This document shows, in pieces, positions 12,203-25,504 of a stretch of DNA of 64,000 nucleotides (position 1 is the stretch's first letter; every line of letters starts with the position of its first letter). A program made the position numbers and the translations under genes. Under the pieces are notes generated by a model, which saw only the letters and a list, made by a program, of their open reading frames with translations, was not told the origin of the DNA and did no database searches. This stretch comes from Pterois miles (taxonomy: Eukaryota > Chordata > Actinopteri > Perciformes > Scorpaenidae): positions 2,300,001 through 2,364,000 of the forward strand of contig CAMQGK010000058.1 in NCBI GenBank assembly GCA_947000775.1, given 5' to 3'.

Positions 12203-13354
12203 CCACATGCTGATTTAAATCCAGCTGTTTGTCTGATGTCTTCTCTGTGTTCAGTCTTTGGTCGCTCTGAGTCGGGTTCAAGTCCACGTTGAAGCACAGG
12301 TCACCCTGATGTGAGATCCTCTCTTTGTAAGGAGGTCTTACTCTTGGTTGGTCTTGGTTACTCCTTTGGTTGTTTTCAAATTTTATGTTGTTTCCATTTT
12401 AAATTATTAGCTTTGAGGTTGATTCTGATTCATGGATTTATGGGTGATATATATATATATATATATATACACATGCACACATACATACATACATACATGT
12501 ACATACACATACTGATAAGATGGACATTATGTTTTAAAGAAATTACCGTTACTTTAATTTTTGGCAGAGATAATGAGAATAAATGTATTGAAGTTTTATT
12601 GCTGCTCCACTACAAGTAAACTAAAGTGAAATAAGACTGCATTAAAACTGACAGCAATACACAACTGAAAAGAGCAAAACCATATAAACAAAATAACTAG
12701 AGCAAGATTGAAGGAAGAATATATCACTCTTGCATTATTCATTAAAAATGCATCTGAAGTTTTTATGTAAATAAAGTCTGGGGGCCCTGCACTAAATTTG
12801 CTGCTGTTCATCTGAGGCAGCTGAAATCAGCCCAGTTGTATGCACGCTGTCTTGTTAGGCTGACGGTGTAATATTGATCTTGTGAGTTGTATTTTTTTTT
12901 CAAGTGTTTCAAGTGTTTAAACTGGTTACAGAAAGTAATGTGAATCACCATGTAGTTGTATACTTTACTGGCTCATCATGGGATCGGGGAGGCTGTGTTC
13001 ACCGGTTTATATCACTATGGAACAGACAACATACAGACACGTTGTACAACCTACGTAGTTCATTTTAATCATATTAAGGCCTTTACAAATATGTCATTAT
13101 AAGCCAACTCATCACCGGAACCAGTACCAATTTAAGACCAGGTCTTATACCCATCCTAGGGTCCAAACGGATCGAGAGGAAAGCATCCCAGCAAACAACC
13201 AACAACTAATTGAATGAGTTGTGTATGAGCTTCAGTGTGTGAATGATTTAATGTGTGGTTAAAACATGGTTGTTGAACAGCTAATGATATCTATGTAAAT
13301 ACAGACGTACGTCAGTGAGTGATCTAATGAAATCACTGATAGGAGCTCAACATG

Positions 13355-13394
<40 letters not shown>

Positions 13395-14402
13395 CATTAA
13401 GTTTCTGTTCTCGACTAAACAAATGTGGCAGTATTTTCTTTAGACTTTTATACTGAATTAATGTGAATTATTTGGGGCTTTAGAGTCTTGATATGTCTTT
13501 AATGTAGGCTATAGAGTTAATACCCCTCCATGAATAAACTGTACGTGAAAACGGCGGAGCAGATATTGAGCCACCAGGTGGAGACATTGTGTAACTCATT
13601 CAAAGAGAACAGATTCACTGGTTGAGCCTGGACCAAAGTTGATCCAGCTGGGGGAAGGTTGGATTCAGGGTGAGATGGAAGTGAGTCTGGTATGGAGCAA
13701 GCCCGTCTAGCTCTGAACAGCATTTTATATGCTAACAGATCTTGTCTGGGGACATAATACACAACATCTGCATATAAACTGATGATGTGTATATTGTATC
13801 GTCAGTGTAAATCCTACATCATACTTACACAGTTTGCTACATACACAAAGATAGCTTTTATTCAAGACATGGCAGTTTGCAATTAATTTCTAAAGAAACG
13901 TCTGGACACTTTTTGCAATGTGTACTTTGTAGAGACAAGAGCTGCTGTTGCCAGTAGGAAGTGGGACGAGATGAACAGGCATGTGGAAAAGCCACATAAA
14001 AGACAGATGACAGAAGTGTAATGAAATGTTTTCCTTTTTTTTTTTACCACTATACATTGTGTAGTTGTTGGTTTTGTCCAAAAACTGAATTGTAATGTTA
14101 TGGGTTATTGCTGTTCAGATGATTAAGCTGAGTCAGCTAATATGTGGTAGCGTCAGGTGTCACATGTTGCCACAGTAAATATGAACCAGTGTCGGAGCTG
14201 CCAGGCATGACAGAGGCAGCCTCATTTCATCACTGTGCACTGGGATCGGTACCAGACTGAAGCTGGCGCTTACTGTCAGACATTTAGCTGTTTGAGCCAC
14301 ACTAACTGGCAACGTGATCGCTAACTACCCACAGACACCATGCGGTACCAACGCCGTTCTTCTATTGGCTGACCAGCCTTGTTAGAAGAGGGAACAAAAC
14401 GT
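12203..14402. other. Intergenic, no gene seen
   Basis: Beyond the tetraspanin poly(A) signal there are only a short (AT)n/(CATA)n patch near 12450-12500, the (TC)n at 13358 and unremarkable AT-rich sequence. Confidence 0.5.
13358..13392. repeat. (TC)n microsatellite
   Basis: About 17 CT units. Confidence 0.95.
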
Positions 14403-15145
14403 CAGAATCAGAATCAGTTTTATTTGCCAAGTATCCCGGCTTTTATCCATCTCTCTTAGCGTACTTACACAGAAACAGAAAACAGCAGCTAAGGACGAGG
14501 ACAACACAGCTAAGCTTTAATAGACAGAACTGTTATGTACATAAGTAGTGAAAGGAATACAGTAGGTGTTTATATTATATATATGTAACATTACTTTTGA
14601 TTATTTGTGGGATACTTGGGTCACTGGTGGTATCATGTGACTGGAATGTGACCAGACAGCTCCCGCTTTAAAGATGGCGTTTCTGCAGATTTATTAAGTC
14701 TGAAGACGAGCTTGTTGTCAGTAAACTGCACTCTAAAGGTGCTACAGTGTGCTTTAAAAGACAGCAGTTATAACTGGTGTTATTAACAGTATAGCGCTGA
14801 TTAGGCGTTCAGAGTGACGGCCTGAGGGAAGAACTGTTGCTGTGTCTGGTCGTGTTGGCGTTCAGGGCTCTGTAGCTCTGTAGCGCCTCCCGGAGGAGCT
14901 GGAACCGGTTGTGTCCAGTGTGTGAAGGGTCTGCAGTGATGCTTCCTGTCCGATTCCTGACTCTGGAGGTGTAGAAGTCCTGGATGGAGGACAGGCTGGC
15001 ACCAGTGATTTTCTCTGCGGTCCTGTTCGCTGTAGGCCTGTAGTTGTTGGCTGACCCAAACCACACAGTGATGGATGTGCAGACAACAGACTGGATTATT
15101 GCACTGTAGGACTGGACCAGCAGCTCGGGTGCTGATGGTCTGGGT
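14403..15145 (-). mobile_element. LINE 3' end (Rex1/CR1-like reverse transcriptase C-terminus)
   Basis: The minus strand encodes, with frameshifts, SVVCTSITVWFGSANNY, then GASLSSIQDFYTSRVRNR, then ITADPSHTGHNRFQLL, then SSSLRPS / FFPQAVTLN. This is the conserved C-terminal region of fish non-LTR reverse transcriptases. The 3' end lies at 14403 with AATAAAACTGATTCTGATTCTG-type tail sequence, confirming orientation. The 5' break is near 15140. Confidence 0.85.
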
Positions 15146-15720
15146 GCTTATTCCCCAGAGATAAACAAGACATTCCTTTAAAATGCTTAATTCACAGTCA
15201 TAATACACTTTTTTAAGGAAAAGCAATGCTTTTATTCAGCATTCGGCTCTGTGGATGTATTTTTTATTATTCATCTACATAAAAATGTTGTCAGTAACTT
15301 AACCATTGTTAATAAACAAGACAATTCAACTGAAAATCAAGAATACATCATTTTCCTCGTGCTTGTGACAGCACAACATGTACTACTACTACTACTACTA
15401 ATAATAATATAATAGAGCAATAATACATTAATTACATCCTCCTTGTCGAGCTGTAATGTTCACTAGCTTGGTGGTGCTAGGTGAGCTAGCAGTATTAGTT
15501 AGCTGTAACACTATATACATAAGCCTCGTGTTTTACATTTTAAATTACCTTCGATCCTCCCAGCCTGTACACTGCTGGCTGCTGCTGTCTACCTAGTATA
15601 CTCTCATCACGCATCACAATGTAGCTTAAAATAGAGGAAATGGTTAGCAGTATGACACGATTAATGTAGCAAGGTTTGCTAACTAGTGGCATAAATGTCC
15701 GGATCTAACTTTGAAGATGA

Positions 15721-16080
15721 CCATCCATCCATCCATCCATCGTCAACCGCTTATCCCGTTAGGGGTCTCGGGGGGGTTGGAGCCGATCCCAGCTGGCATT
15801 GGGCGAAGGCGGGGTTCACCCTGGACAGGTCGCCAGTCCATCGCAGGACACATTGAGACAGACAACATATAGACAGACAACCATTCCTAGTTGGGCAATT
15901 TAGAGTCATCAGTTAACCTAAACAGCATGTCTTTGGACTGTGGGAGGAAACCGGAGTACCCGGAGAAAACCCACGCTTACACAGGGAGAACATGATATCT
16001 CCACACAGAAGAGTCCCAAGCCGGATTCGAACCTACGACCCTCTAGCTGTGAGGCGAGAGTGCTAACCACTGCAGCCCTT
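15721..16080 (-). repeat. SINE copy 3 (GATGG-tail family), full length with perfect TSD
   Basis: Starts with (CCAT)n and tcaaccgcttatcccgttag, passes through the family core and ends in a tRNA-like head (reverse of B box: gattcgaacctacgacc; A box region gtgctaaccactgcag). TTGAAGATGACC occurs at 15711-15722 and again at 16079-16090, an exact 12-bp target-site duplication. Confidence 0.92.
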
Positions 16081-16418
16081 GAAGATGACCTTAACAACTG
16101 AAAATCATTTACTGCAGTGGCAGCAAATTTGCTTGTTTCCCGTAAAATAATGTTCATATGTAAAATTTTTCATATAAATTCGATAAAGTCAAACACAGTT
16201 TCACACATTCGCTGTGAACAGCTGCCCAGTACAACCACACTCACTTTTAACCACAAACAAAGAAAGGTGAAAGCCAGATACTTCGGCGCAGCTACAGTAT
16301 GCCCATAAACATACGCTTGGAGGAATTAATTTAATGTGTTAGTGACCTACTTCTGTCTGTTAATGACTTTTCATCTGGTGTTTTTCATATCCATCTTAGC
16401 ACTCCTCTTTTCCTCCAG

Positions 16419-16475
16419 GTTTCTAAGAGCCTCTGTGTGATCCATTTTTCCCGTAAAGCAAAGCGGGTCACACAG
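16419..16475 (+). other. Orphan exon-like segment downstream of the tetraspanin
   Basis: 57 bp between ttttcctccag and a perfect gtaagt donor. Only the phase-0 frame is open, giving VSKSLCVIHFSRKAKRVTQ. It faintly resembles the tetraspanin terminal exon (the HFSR match), and all tetraspanin introns are phase 0. It could be a distal alternative exon, a decayed paralogue exon or chance. Confidence 0.25.
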
Positions 16476-17124
16476 GTAAGTAGGTCACTGCACAGCTGAA
16501 GTTGCGAATCCCTCTGGCTTCTGCACATGGTTATGTGCTGTGTGTGCTGCCACTCTGCCTACTGCTCCCCTAAGACATCAGACATGTGCAGACAAGGCAC
16601 GTTTCTCAACAGCAAACTGGATCAATGTGCCAAGTGACCCGTCAGTCCTCCAACACCATCACGTCCTGCCTTAATGAATCGTCATTAGAAAAACACTAGA
16701 ACTAGAGGGTGTTTTGTTGTCATATTACATCTCTGGCTGCAGTAATCGAGTCTGCTTGAGACTTTTTTTCTGTCATCTTGGCCACCTCTCTTGCCGACTC
16801 CAGTCATTGCTGTATACCAAGTTCAGTTGCCATCTTTTCTTGCTGCTTTCACATCAGAAGATGCTGCTCTGCATGAGCTGCTCTGCTCTGCACGGTTATT
16901 TACAAGTGTCGGTAGGCCTAGTGCTAATTTTCCATAGTGTGTATTTGCCATGTAAAAACCAAGCTTCCTCTTTTTAGCTGGGTAATTTGATGCACAAATG
17001 TATGGAAAGAAATAACGCTTTGATAGATGTGACATTGTGTAAGAATATATCATTGAAGCCATGCTAGCTGATGAATCTCGGGATGAAAATGTGTGTGTGT
17101 GTGTGTGTGTGTGTTGGTCAGTCA

Positions 17125-17260
17125 GTTCACTACTTTGGTCCTGATTGAAATATCTCAAAAACTGTTTAGTGTATTATCAAATGATAATCAGTCCCCAAAG
17201 GAACTTGACAGGTGATTGGATGAACGTCTTTGGATGGAGTCTAACTGCTCCCTTACTTCC
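17125..17260 (+). repeat. Interspersed repeat fragment ('TGAAATATCTCAA' type)
   Basis: tcactactttggtcctgatt, gaaatatctcaaaaactg, ccccaaaggaacttgacagg and gattggatgaa follow the order of a common fish repeat. Relatives lie at 37600-37720 and 53335-53530. Confidence 0.5.
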
Positions 17261-19072
17261 AGTCCTAATGCTAAAAGATAATCTCCTGCTGGTTTTAGTT
17301 TCATATTTAGCGTACAGACATGAGTGGTATGAATCCTTGCAGATTTCATTTATCTGCTGAGGTCAGTGAAGGTATCTGCTGTAACCTGTACTCTCCTCAC
17401 TATGCGTCATGCACACCAACCTATGAGGGTGCATGTAGTTGTAAACACACAAAAAAATCTTTAGACTATAAATAAACTTAAATGCCTACGATATTGATTT
17501 ACACCAGTTCAAATAATGACATTAATTTTAGCTTCAGAGAACTTAAGTCCTATTTATAAAACTGTACAACTAATCTGATTTGAGTCAACAGATCTTTATA
17601 TGAATCCAAAGGGAGCATTCAGTTCAGCCATGAAGCTAAAAGATATTAAAGGAGTAGAAAATAATCTAGTGCAGGCAGCACTGGAATATTAAGGTGTGTT
17701 ATTGGTGCAGGTTCCAGCTAGACGGCACTGATGGGAACGTATGGTAATTTGGCAGCATTTCCATAGTAATTGGCCAACTCCCTCTCTAGACCCAGGGGCA
17801 GTTTAGCCTTGACTGACAGGTGGAGAGAGACAAAGACAAGTAAACCGCTGAGGAGGATTTCTTTTGGGTGTTGCAGTCTCTGATGTGGTGATCTTGACTG
17901 TGAAGCTGAGTCAGATCAAATATTCATCTGTCATCTGAACAAATTTGTCACAAACTATATCATTTATATCATATATCTTTATGTCCACAGGACATAATGA
18001 TGCAAGACATACGAGTTGTTTCACATGAATAATCCCTCCAATTACAGATGAATTATGGCTAGGTTAATGTTGGCATTGGCTGTATAAAGAGTTTATAATA
18101 TTATCAACATTATAATAATAAGTTGAGTTTCCAGAATTAAAGGAATCAGTGGGGTGTAAAGATTTGAGAGGCTTCTCCACGCTCATCTAAGAATAATTAA
18201 AAACAGTTATTATTGCCTTGGATTTTATAAAATGTTTTGATCTTTTTGATTTCCTTCTCTTGCTCTTTTCGTGTCTTTATTTGGGCTTTTCTGTTGTCTC
18301 AGGAGGCCTTACAACCAAACAAGATACATAAAAAGAAATCTGGACACAGATAAATTCCAGCTGTATTTCCTTTTCTAATTTGATTTTACATTTTTGTTTA
18401 ACTGAAGAGTTTAGTCAGTGTCCACAATTCACCAATCGGTGTAAATCATGTTGGATATATTCCCACCAAGGACAGAATAAACTACTGGGTAAAGTGCTGC
18501 TTAGTACTCTTCATTCATAGTGCTCAGAACATACTGCATTTGTATTCACAGCTCTTGGCAGCGCAGGTAGACCTTCTGTTGTCTCTCTTCTGTTAACACT
18601 GTCAGTGAAGGAAAAGATCTGAAGCACATCAGTTATTGACACGTAGAGCAGCATCTGCACAGATCTGCCTGGTTTAGTTCAGTGATGCTCGCAGGCCGAG
18701 TTGAGGAGTTTGAGGGGTGGAGGTGGGGTGTCTTTCAATGTGCGTCACCCACTCGTCAGACATCTAAAAACAGCACAAACACGTGAACGACACCTATAGT
18801 CTTCCATGCGGATAATCTGAGTCGTGCAGCAGTCCAGCTAATTATGATGGAACACCTCCACTCACATGTTCAATATTGTCGCCAAATTTCTCAGAAAGCC
18901 TTCAGGATGAAAGACAGTTTGAGGCAGTGCGTGATGAACGACTGCAGGCAGCTGTTGGGATGAATTATGTTTTGATTTAAGATGCTCAGTAATAGAAACT
19001 GCTACAGGAATGTTGTACATATACCAAAGTGTGCAGGGGTGTTATGATGGGTCATGTCATGAGTAGGACATT

Positions 19073-19123
19073 CATGATGATGATGATGATGATGATGATA
19101 TTGATGACGTTGATGATGATGAC
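19073..19123. repeat. (ATG)n microsatellite, imperfect
   Basis: GATGAT repeats with ttgatgacgt interruptions. Confidence 0.9.
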
Positions 19124-19849
19124 AAAAGAAACTTTGTGCATTACCTCTGTGCACTGCCTGCTGGCTTTTGTTACCCACATTGTTCCCTCCTGTCTAGATC
19201 CTTGCTTGTGTTGCTCAAACTCTCAAATGTACGTCGCTTTGGATAAAAGCATCTGCTAAATGAAATTGTTGCGTAGTAAGAAAAGGGCTCACCTGTAGTG
19301 ACGGAAAGCAACCAGCCAACTCTGCAGCGCTACAGAGCTTTGAAGCCACTTTTAGCTCGTTGCTTTGGATTCAGTACAACCGAGTCTGAGCCGCTCTCCG
19401 GCTCTCTGCCCTGAAAACCTAGTTTTTCAGTCAGCTTCATACTGTGAGCGATGGGTTTCTACATGAACACACAGTATTGGTTTATTCACATGAGACATTT
19501 GTGTTTTTGTCTGTGCTTTTCTCGCTGTGTTGAAGTGGGCGGGGCTCAGTTGGTAAAAAGATGATGTCAGGAACTTTTGTGCACCAATCATGAATTAGTA
19601 ACAATGGCAGCAGTGGTGACAGCAGGGCGTAGGGTGGGCGCTGTGCTTCTGTGACAACCGTTATCAGTAGTAAACATGGTATAAAAAAAAATAATAATAA
19701 TCATTCTGACTATCTCTACTGGAAAATTATCTTTTAAACGACATATGATTCATGCCACAATCCAGATGGGATCAAAAATATTCCTCTCTCGCCTTTGAAT
19801 AAGGTGCCATGGTGGTCTGGAGGGGGAGAGACTGCCTCTCTACCCTGAG

Positions 19850-20015
19850 TCGTGTTTAATCTCCTCAGCCTGTGGAGGAAGAAGAGCCGCTGTCTGACTG
19901 TCTTTGTGATGGGGTCTATGTGATGAGTCCAGGTCCTCACTGATGTGAACCCAGAGACACCTGAAGCTGCTGACTCTCTCCGCTGAAGTACTGTCGGTGG
20001 CCTCACTGAGCTGCT
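19850..20015 (-). mobile_element. LINE fragment (reverse transcriptase, region upstream of the 14.4-kb piece)
   Basis: The minus strand reads TWTHHIDPITKTVRQRLF then FLHRLRRLN, preceded in another frame by VHISEDL, so at least one frameshift is present. In fish LINEs this motif directly precedes the residues encoded at the 5' break of the fragment at 14403-15145. Confidence 0.8.
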
Positions 20016-20040
20016 AGCATGGCTGTCGACCCCGAGTCTG

Positions 20041-21754
20041 GATGACAAATGGCCTGTGTTGTCTTTATATATAAGATATAGATAGATTAGATATCGGGAC
20101 CTTTTGGAAAAGACTACACAGTATTAATCAAGCTTTATTCTATTCACAAACAACAAACAGCTGACATGAACAACTTCAGTCCAGTTCTTTGGAGGTTGCT
20201 TAAATCCACCCTGTGAAATACAGAGACTTTAGGAGCCAGCTCAATGACACACCATTAAAAGCATAAATTGCAGCACCAATATCATTCCTGGCATGCATTC
20301 AACATCAGATTGATGATATACAGTATACACGCATTAGGGGATCCAAGGTAGGAGTTTCCCTTTTGAATCAATGAAGGGCAAAGAGATTCCTGTAGCTAAA
20401 TCATGACAAATACCATTATCACAAGACTGAACAGCAAGCAATAGTTAATAACCACTCTGGTACGTGTCCAACATAAGAATTATGTAGTGAATCCATGAAG
20501 GTATACCTTCAATTTATGATGCCGGAGGATATACGACCTATAAAAGTTAAGAAATGTTAAAATTGCAGTTCCTCTGGGTTGAGCCCTTTTTTGAGTTAGA
20601 CTGACGGGACTAGATGCTTCTTCTCCAGGCACAATTAGCATTTTACTGTGATGTTCGGTTTGCTTATATCTGAAGAACTGATTACCTGAATTACAAACTA
20701 ACACATTGTGTTACTCACTAAGCTAAAACAGTAATCTGAGTACTCTAACCCCCCAACCACTGACCTTCATTCACCAGTCGTAACCACAACGGACCAGTTC
20801 TGATTCTGAGCATGAAATTCAAGAATAAATCTCATCTCATCTTTCTTGATGAAACCCAGACAGGACACACATTCGTTCTATTGCCTCCGTTGGCTGGCAG
20901 CTACAGTATGCTGGGATATTTAGGTCAAGATGATCTAGTGTGTGTCTTTTGGGGCAAGCAGGAAGAGACTCAACACTTGCTAATAGGAGGCCTGCCTAAT
21001 TCTTTTGGCAATCATCAGTCAAAAAGGGAGAATAACTGCAGGAACACTGCAAGAAATAGCCACAAGTCAGAAAGATCACTGTAGAATTATAACAGTAAAA
21101 TCACTCTGAAAGAGAAAAATAGCATCACCAATGCAAAACATTTTATTTAGTTTTTCAACATGTAGGTGTAGAATTTATTTATTAAAACATTAAGTAAGTT
21201 AAGTAAGTCCAGAAAATTCAATGGGTTCTCATTTGTACAGCAACTCTTTGCAACCAAAAGACTACAACAAGGAATCACGTCATTCCTAAAGCAACAACCA
21301 ATCACTAGTTGTGATTCCCATCATGCAATTTTTCAGGTACTTTCAGATACTATTAAAACTTGCCAAACAAACAAATTCCTGAAGACCTCTCCATTTTTCT
21401 GCCATGGACTGGCCGGGACCACTTGTTTGGTTTCTGCTCTGTTTACTGATAGATTGATTACAGCCATGCATAAATGGCTACGAAAAAAAATTTAGTGACC
21501 GCATCACACACGGTTGTGGCACTATTACAGTGACAAATCCTGTCTACAGACAGAGATATAAACACCTGGGCTGGCAAAGTACTCAGAGCCGATTCTGTGG
21601 TAGTTCCTGTGACAGTAGGTTTAATGACACAAACGCACACTTACAAAGGTAAAGCAATACCAGCATCTCTGTCATGATTGGTAATAAATAATAATAAGTA
21701 TATAGCATTTTGATATAATATGGGATAAGAGATATAGTGTAATGGGAAAAGGTG
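20041..21754. other. Intergenic, no gene seen
   Basis: AT-rich sequence with short chance ORFs, none with a recognisable domain or flanking splice sites that convince. Part may be old repeat. Confidence 0.45.
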
Positions 21755-22115
21755 ATAATATAATATAATATAATATAATATAGGGTCTGCATGGTGGTGC
21801 AGTGGTTAGCATTGTTGCCTCACAGCAAGAAGGTCACAGTTTCTTCTGTGTAGAGTTTGCATGTTCTCCCTGTGTTAGCGTGGGTTTTCTCCGGGTTCTC
21901 CGGCTTCCTCCCACAGTCCAAACTGATGACTCTAAATTACCTGTAAGTGTGAATGTGAGCGTGAAAGGTTGTCTGTCTCTGTGTACCCTGTGATGGATTG
22001 CCGATCTGTCCAGGGTGAACCTGGCATTCGCCCAATGCCAGCTGGGATCGGTTCCAGCCTCCCGTGACCCCTAATAGAATAAGCAGCTGCAGATAGATGG
22101 ATGGATGGATAATAT
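21755..22115 (+). repeat. SINE copy 4 (GATGG-tail family) inserted in ATAAT repeats
   Basis: Head ggtgcagtggttagcattgt, then gtttgcatgttctccctg, cttcctcccacagtcc, ccagctgggatcggttcc, and tail gatagatggatggatgg. It is flanked on both sides by taatataatata, consistent with a target-site duplication in a small AT satellite (21755-21781). Confidence 0.85.
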
Positions 22116-23302
22116 AATATATGCTATAGTATAGCCATATAGTCTGTGGTCTTCACTGCACAGAGGAGCTCCTGAAGCAGAGGCTGGCTGCAGAGGGAAA
22201 CAACTGCCCTGGTGTTGATGATGTGACTTCCCGGAAAAAACTATATTAAAAAAATATATACCGTATATATGAGGAGAACCAGTAGAAAATGATTCAACTG
22301 CACGATTACCTATCTTTAATGATGTAGTTATTAAGATAAGCTAAAAATAAAGTAAAAACAAGGCAATTAGAATACAGATACACAGAAAGTTAGACAAGCT
22401 GCTGCAACAGGCTGCCGTCTCAGAGGCACCATCGGCCGGACCATCGGAGTGTTGCCGATCTGACCTTGTAAAAACTCAAACACATCCAGTCTACCAGTCA
22501 CAAACCAGCCTGGAGAGAGAGGGAGAGTGAGGAGCTGTGTGTGTGAGGATATCTTTTTCTTTAGACTAAGAACTAATGGGTAAGAGAGAGAGAGTGAGCG
22601 GTGGATTTGATTGGTGCATTGACGTTGATGGCTCACTGACTTCCAGGCCTGCCAGAAGTCTCCCAATTATCCAGACTACACTCAATATGATCGGCACCCA
22701 ATGGCAGGGCAGCATCCTGCATCTCAGCTCTATCAGTCTGTGCACATGTTGTTCTTCCACACTCACCTCTCTCTCCATCCCCCCGCCGCCCTCCTCATTC
22801 AACTCCCCATCTCGCTATCCTGCCCTCCAATCACATTGCTCGTCGTGACAGTTAAATAGTAACAAATATGAGTGTTGGGAGCGTGAAGTCAATGGGGCCC
22901 AATCCATCACCAGGAGGTGTTGGCTCGACTGGTAGAGGAGGTGGTGGTGGAGAAGGAGGGGCTTGATAAGGAAGGGGAAGGGGGGGTTGTATTTAAATGG
23001 CTGCTCATAATGTTGACGTCCAAGCAGACTTATGGAGATTGGATAGGACAGTGTGTCCTTGAGCAAGGTCAAAATCGTAATGAGCGGGAACATAAAAGAA
23101 CCTTTAATGTGCAGCTGAAACGCCAGCAGGGCAGTGATAACATGGATCCTTCAGCATGACGAGGAGACGCTTTCTGCTTTTTCTCATGATGAATGGTGTG
23201 GCCTGAGGAAATGCTGGAGTGGGATCTAATGGGTAGTAATCACTGGTGACTGGAAGGTGTCCCCTTTGAACCCGGCCACTGGATTGAAAAAATGTAGTAC
23301 GA

Positions 23303-24477
23303 CTTAAAGGAAGGGTAAGTAACATTTCAGGGGCTCTATTAGCACAAATGGAATATAATATTCATAACTATGTTTTCATTTGTGTATAATCACCTGAAAC
23401 GTGTAAGAATCGTGTTTACGTCGAGCGAGTCCTCCATGTTGCTCCGCCCTGTTTCTACAGTATCCATGAACCATAAACCAAACACTGGCTAAAGACAGAG
23501 GCTGTATTTGAAACCACCTACTACTACTGCTGATATACTGCTGATGAATGCAGTATGCAGTATGACACAGTTAAAGGGATGCATTCTGCAGTATACTAGT
23601 CCAGGCTTTAGCCTTTAAACCAGCTCTTAAGGCACTGGACAAAAAAAAAAAATGTCATTCCACTATTGCAACATTACTGAAAAAAACATCTTTATTTTTT
23701 TTGTTTACTTTATAAAATACTGCGTACTGACCTCCTAGCAAATATTACAGTGATGTTAAAAGGGTCATGTTGCCTCCGCAGGTCTCAACGGCAGCTCTCT
23801 CTCTCTGCTCTCTCATGTTCTCTCACTACTCTGCCAAAATGAAAAATCTACACAGGTGATGAAATAGCTACGAAAAATGTAAAAAAATGAGCTGTTTTTG
23901 TCTGCTGTTGCAACCGTAACCTGTGCCGTTCCAGTGCTTTGTTTTGGGGGATACAATAGGTGAGGTAGACTGGTTCCTAACCCTGGTAGACTGATGCCCA
24001 CTGGAGATTTTTCATATTTAGTTATCTGATATTTTTGGCATCCTGTAGATTTTGCTTTTGTTCGCATTCTGCATACTACATTTTGGCCAAATCAGTGCGT
24101 ACTACTAGTATAGTATGAGGTTGTACCACAAGTATAGTATGCAATTTTGAGAGCATGAGTAACATTTTTACCTTACCCGAAGGCCACGGTAGTTCTCCAA
24201 CATGCTTGTGAAACTGCAGTAATGGGAGCCGCAGAGTGCAAAACTGTGTGGTATGACCAGCCGCCATCTTCCCTTGCTCCTTAAGTTAGTGTTATTATGG
24301 TATGTATGGCGTCTGGGCATGGCAACGCCATTACCACAGTTTTGCACTTGGTGGCTCACGTTACTGAGGTCATGAAAAGGGAGAGCTCACTGATGTGATG
24401 CTCATTTGGATGCAATATGCAACCACATAACTAGACGCTGCCAAATCCTACACACTGAACCTTTAAGAGAGATTCTC
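23303..24477. mobile_element. Non-autonomous 'TTAAAGG' element with a nested insertion
   Basis: Outer ends cttaaagg (23303) and cctttaag (24477) are inverted. ctacacactgaacctttaa is a typical end of a common fish hAT-like element. The interior 23510-24150 is another repeat, with catactac / gtatagtatg motifs near both ends, splitting the outer copy. Confidence 0.5.
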
Positions 24478-25504
24478 AAATGATTAGCATTTCTGACATT
24501 ATCCCAACTGAGCCTGAAGTCAGACCGAAGGCCTGCGATCACTGCTTTAAGTGAGCAATAGTGTTCTGCCTCAAATGCAGAGTCATACTTCATAATAAAT
24601 GTTTTAAAGCCTTCCATTACAAGTGAAGGGCAGCTGAAGTCATAGAATGACTGAGGCACCCACCTACATTATACCCAGTGATGCAATACATTTCATATGA
24701 AGTTGATTAAAGGTGATTTAATGTATGCATCATATTTGCACATTTGTATGAGTCCAATTATTTTGAGGCTGACAGTACACGGCAAATGTAATGCATTTGT
24801 AAAGATGTTTTTTTCAGTGCCCCTTTTGGTTTCTGCAACTTTGTCTTCGGTTCAATGTACATTTCTGCCGTGTCCACATCTTCTGATTGAAATAGTTCAA
24901 CTATTTGCTGTGTATTGTATTTTTTCAACGGACTACTATACGCGCAGTAACAGACAGGCTTCCAGTGACACATTACACTCACTCCTGAGGCTGCACTGAG
25001 TGTTTTTAAGAAATCTTCTAAGCCACTGTTTTACTGCTTAATTTGTTTTACATAATAAAGTGGAGATAACTAACCAAGGCAATGTAGTAATAATGATAAT
25101 TTCCGCCGCATATGACATAAATATGAATGCTGCAGCACTGAGTCCATACATAACTTAATAAAATGATATGACGCCATGGGTTGGTTTTCCTCCTGTCCTC
25201 CATTTCTCAAGTCACCAGCTGCCACTGTATGACATTATAGTTCTGTGCAACTTTTATTAATATTGAATATGTAGTTTGACTGATTTTGAAAATTTCTTCA
25301 GATTTGGAAATTTTAAATTCTGGTCACAGGCATGGTTCTGACACAGTGCTGTATTATGGTTGAGATACTCAGCTGGAGTATCAAACAGGTAACATATTAA
25401 AGGCCAAATCAGGTTGAGAAATTTCTAGTGCTGCTACAGCTCAGCTCAGTGTGTTCCTTGTAATGTCAGCGCCATTGTTACTGTTCCCTACTACATGGTA
25501 GGAT

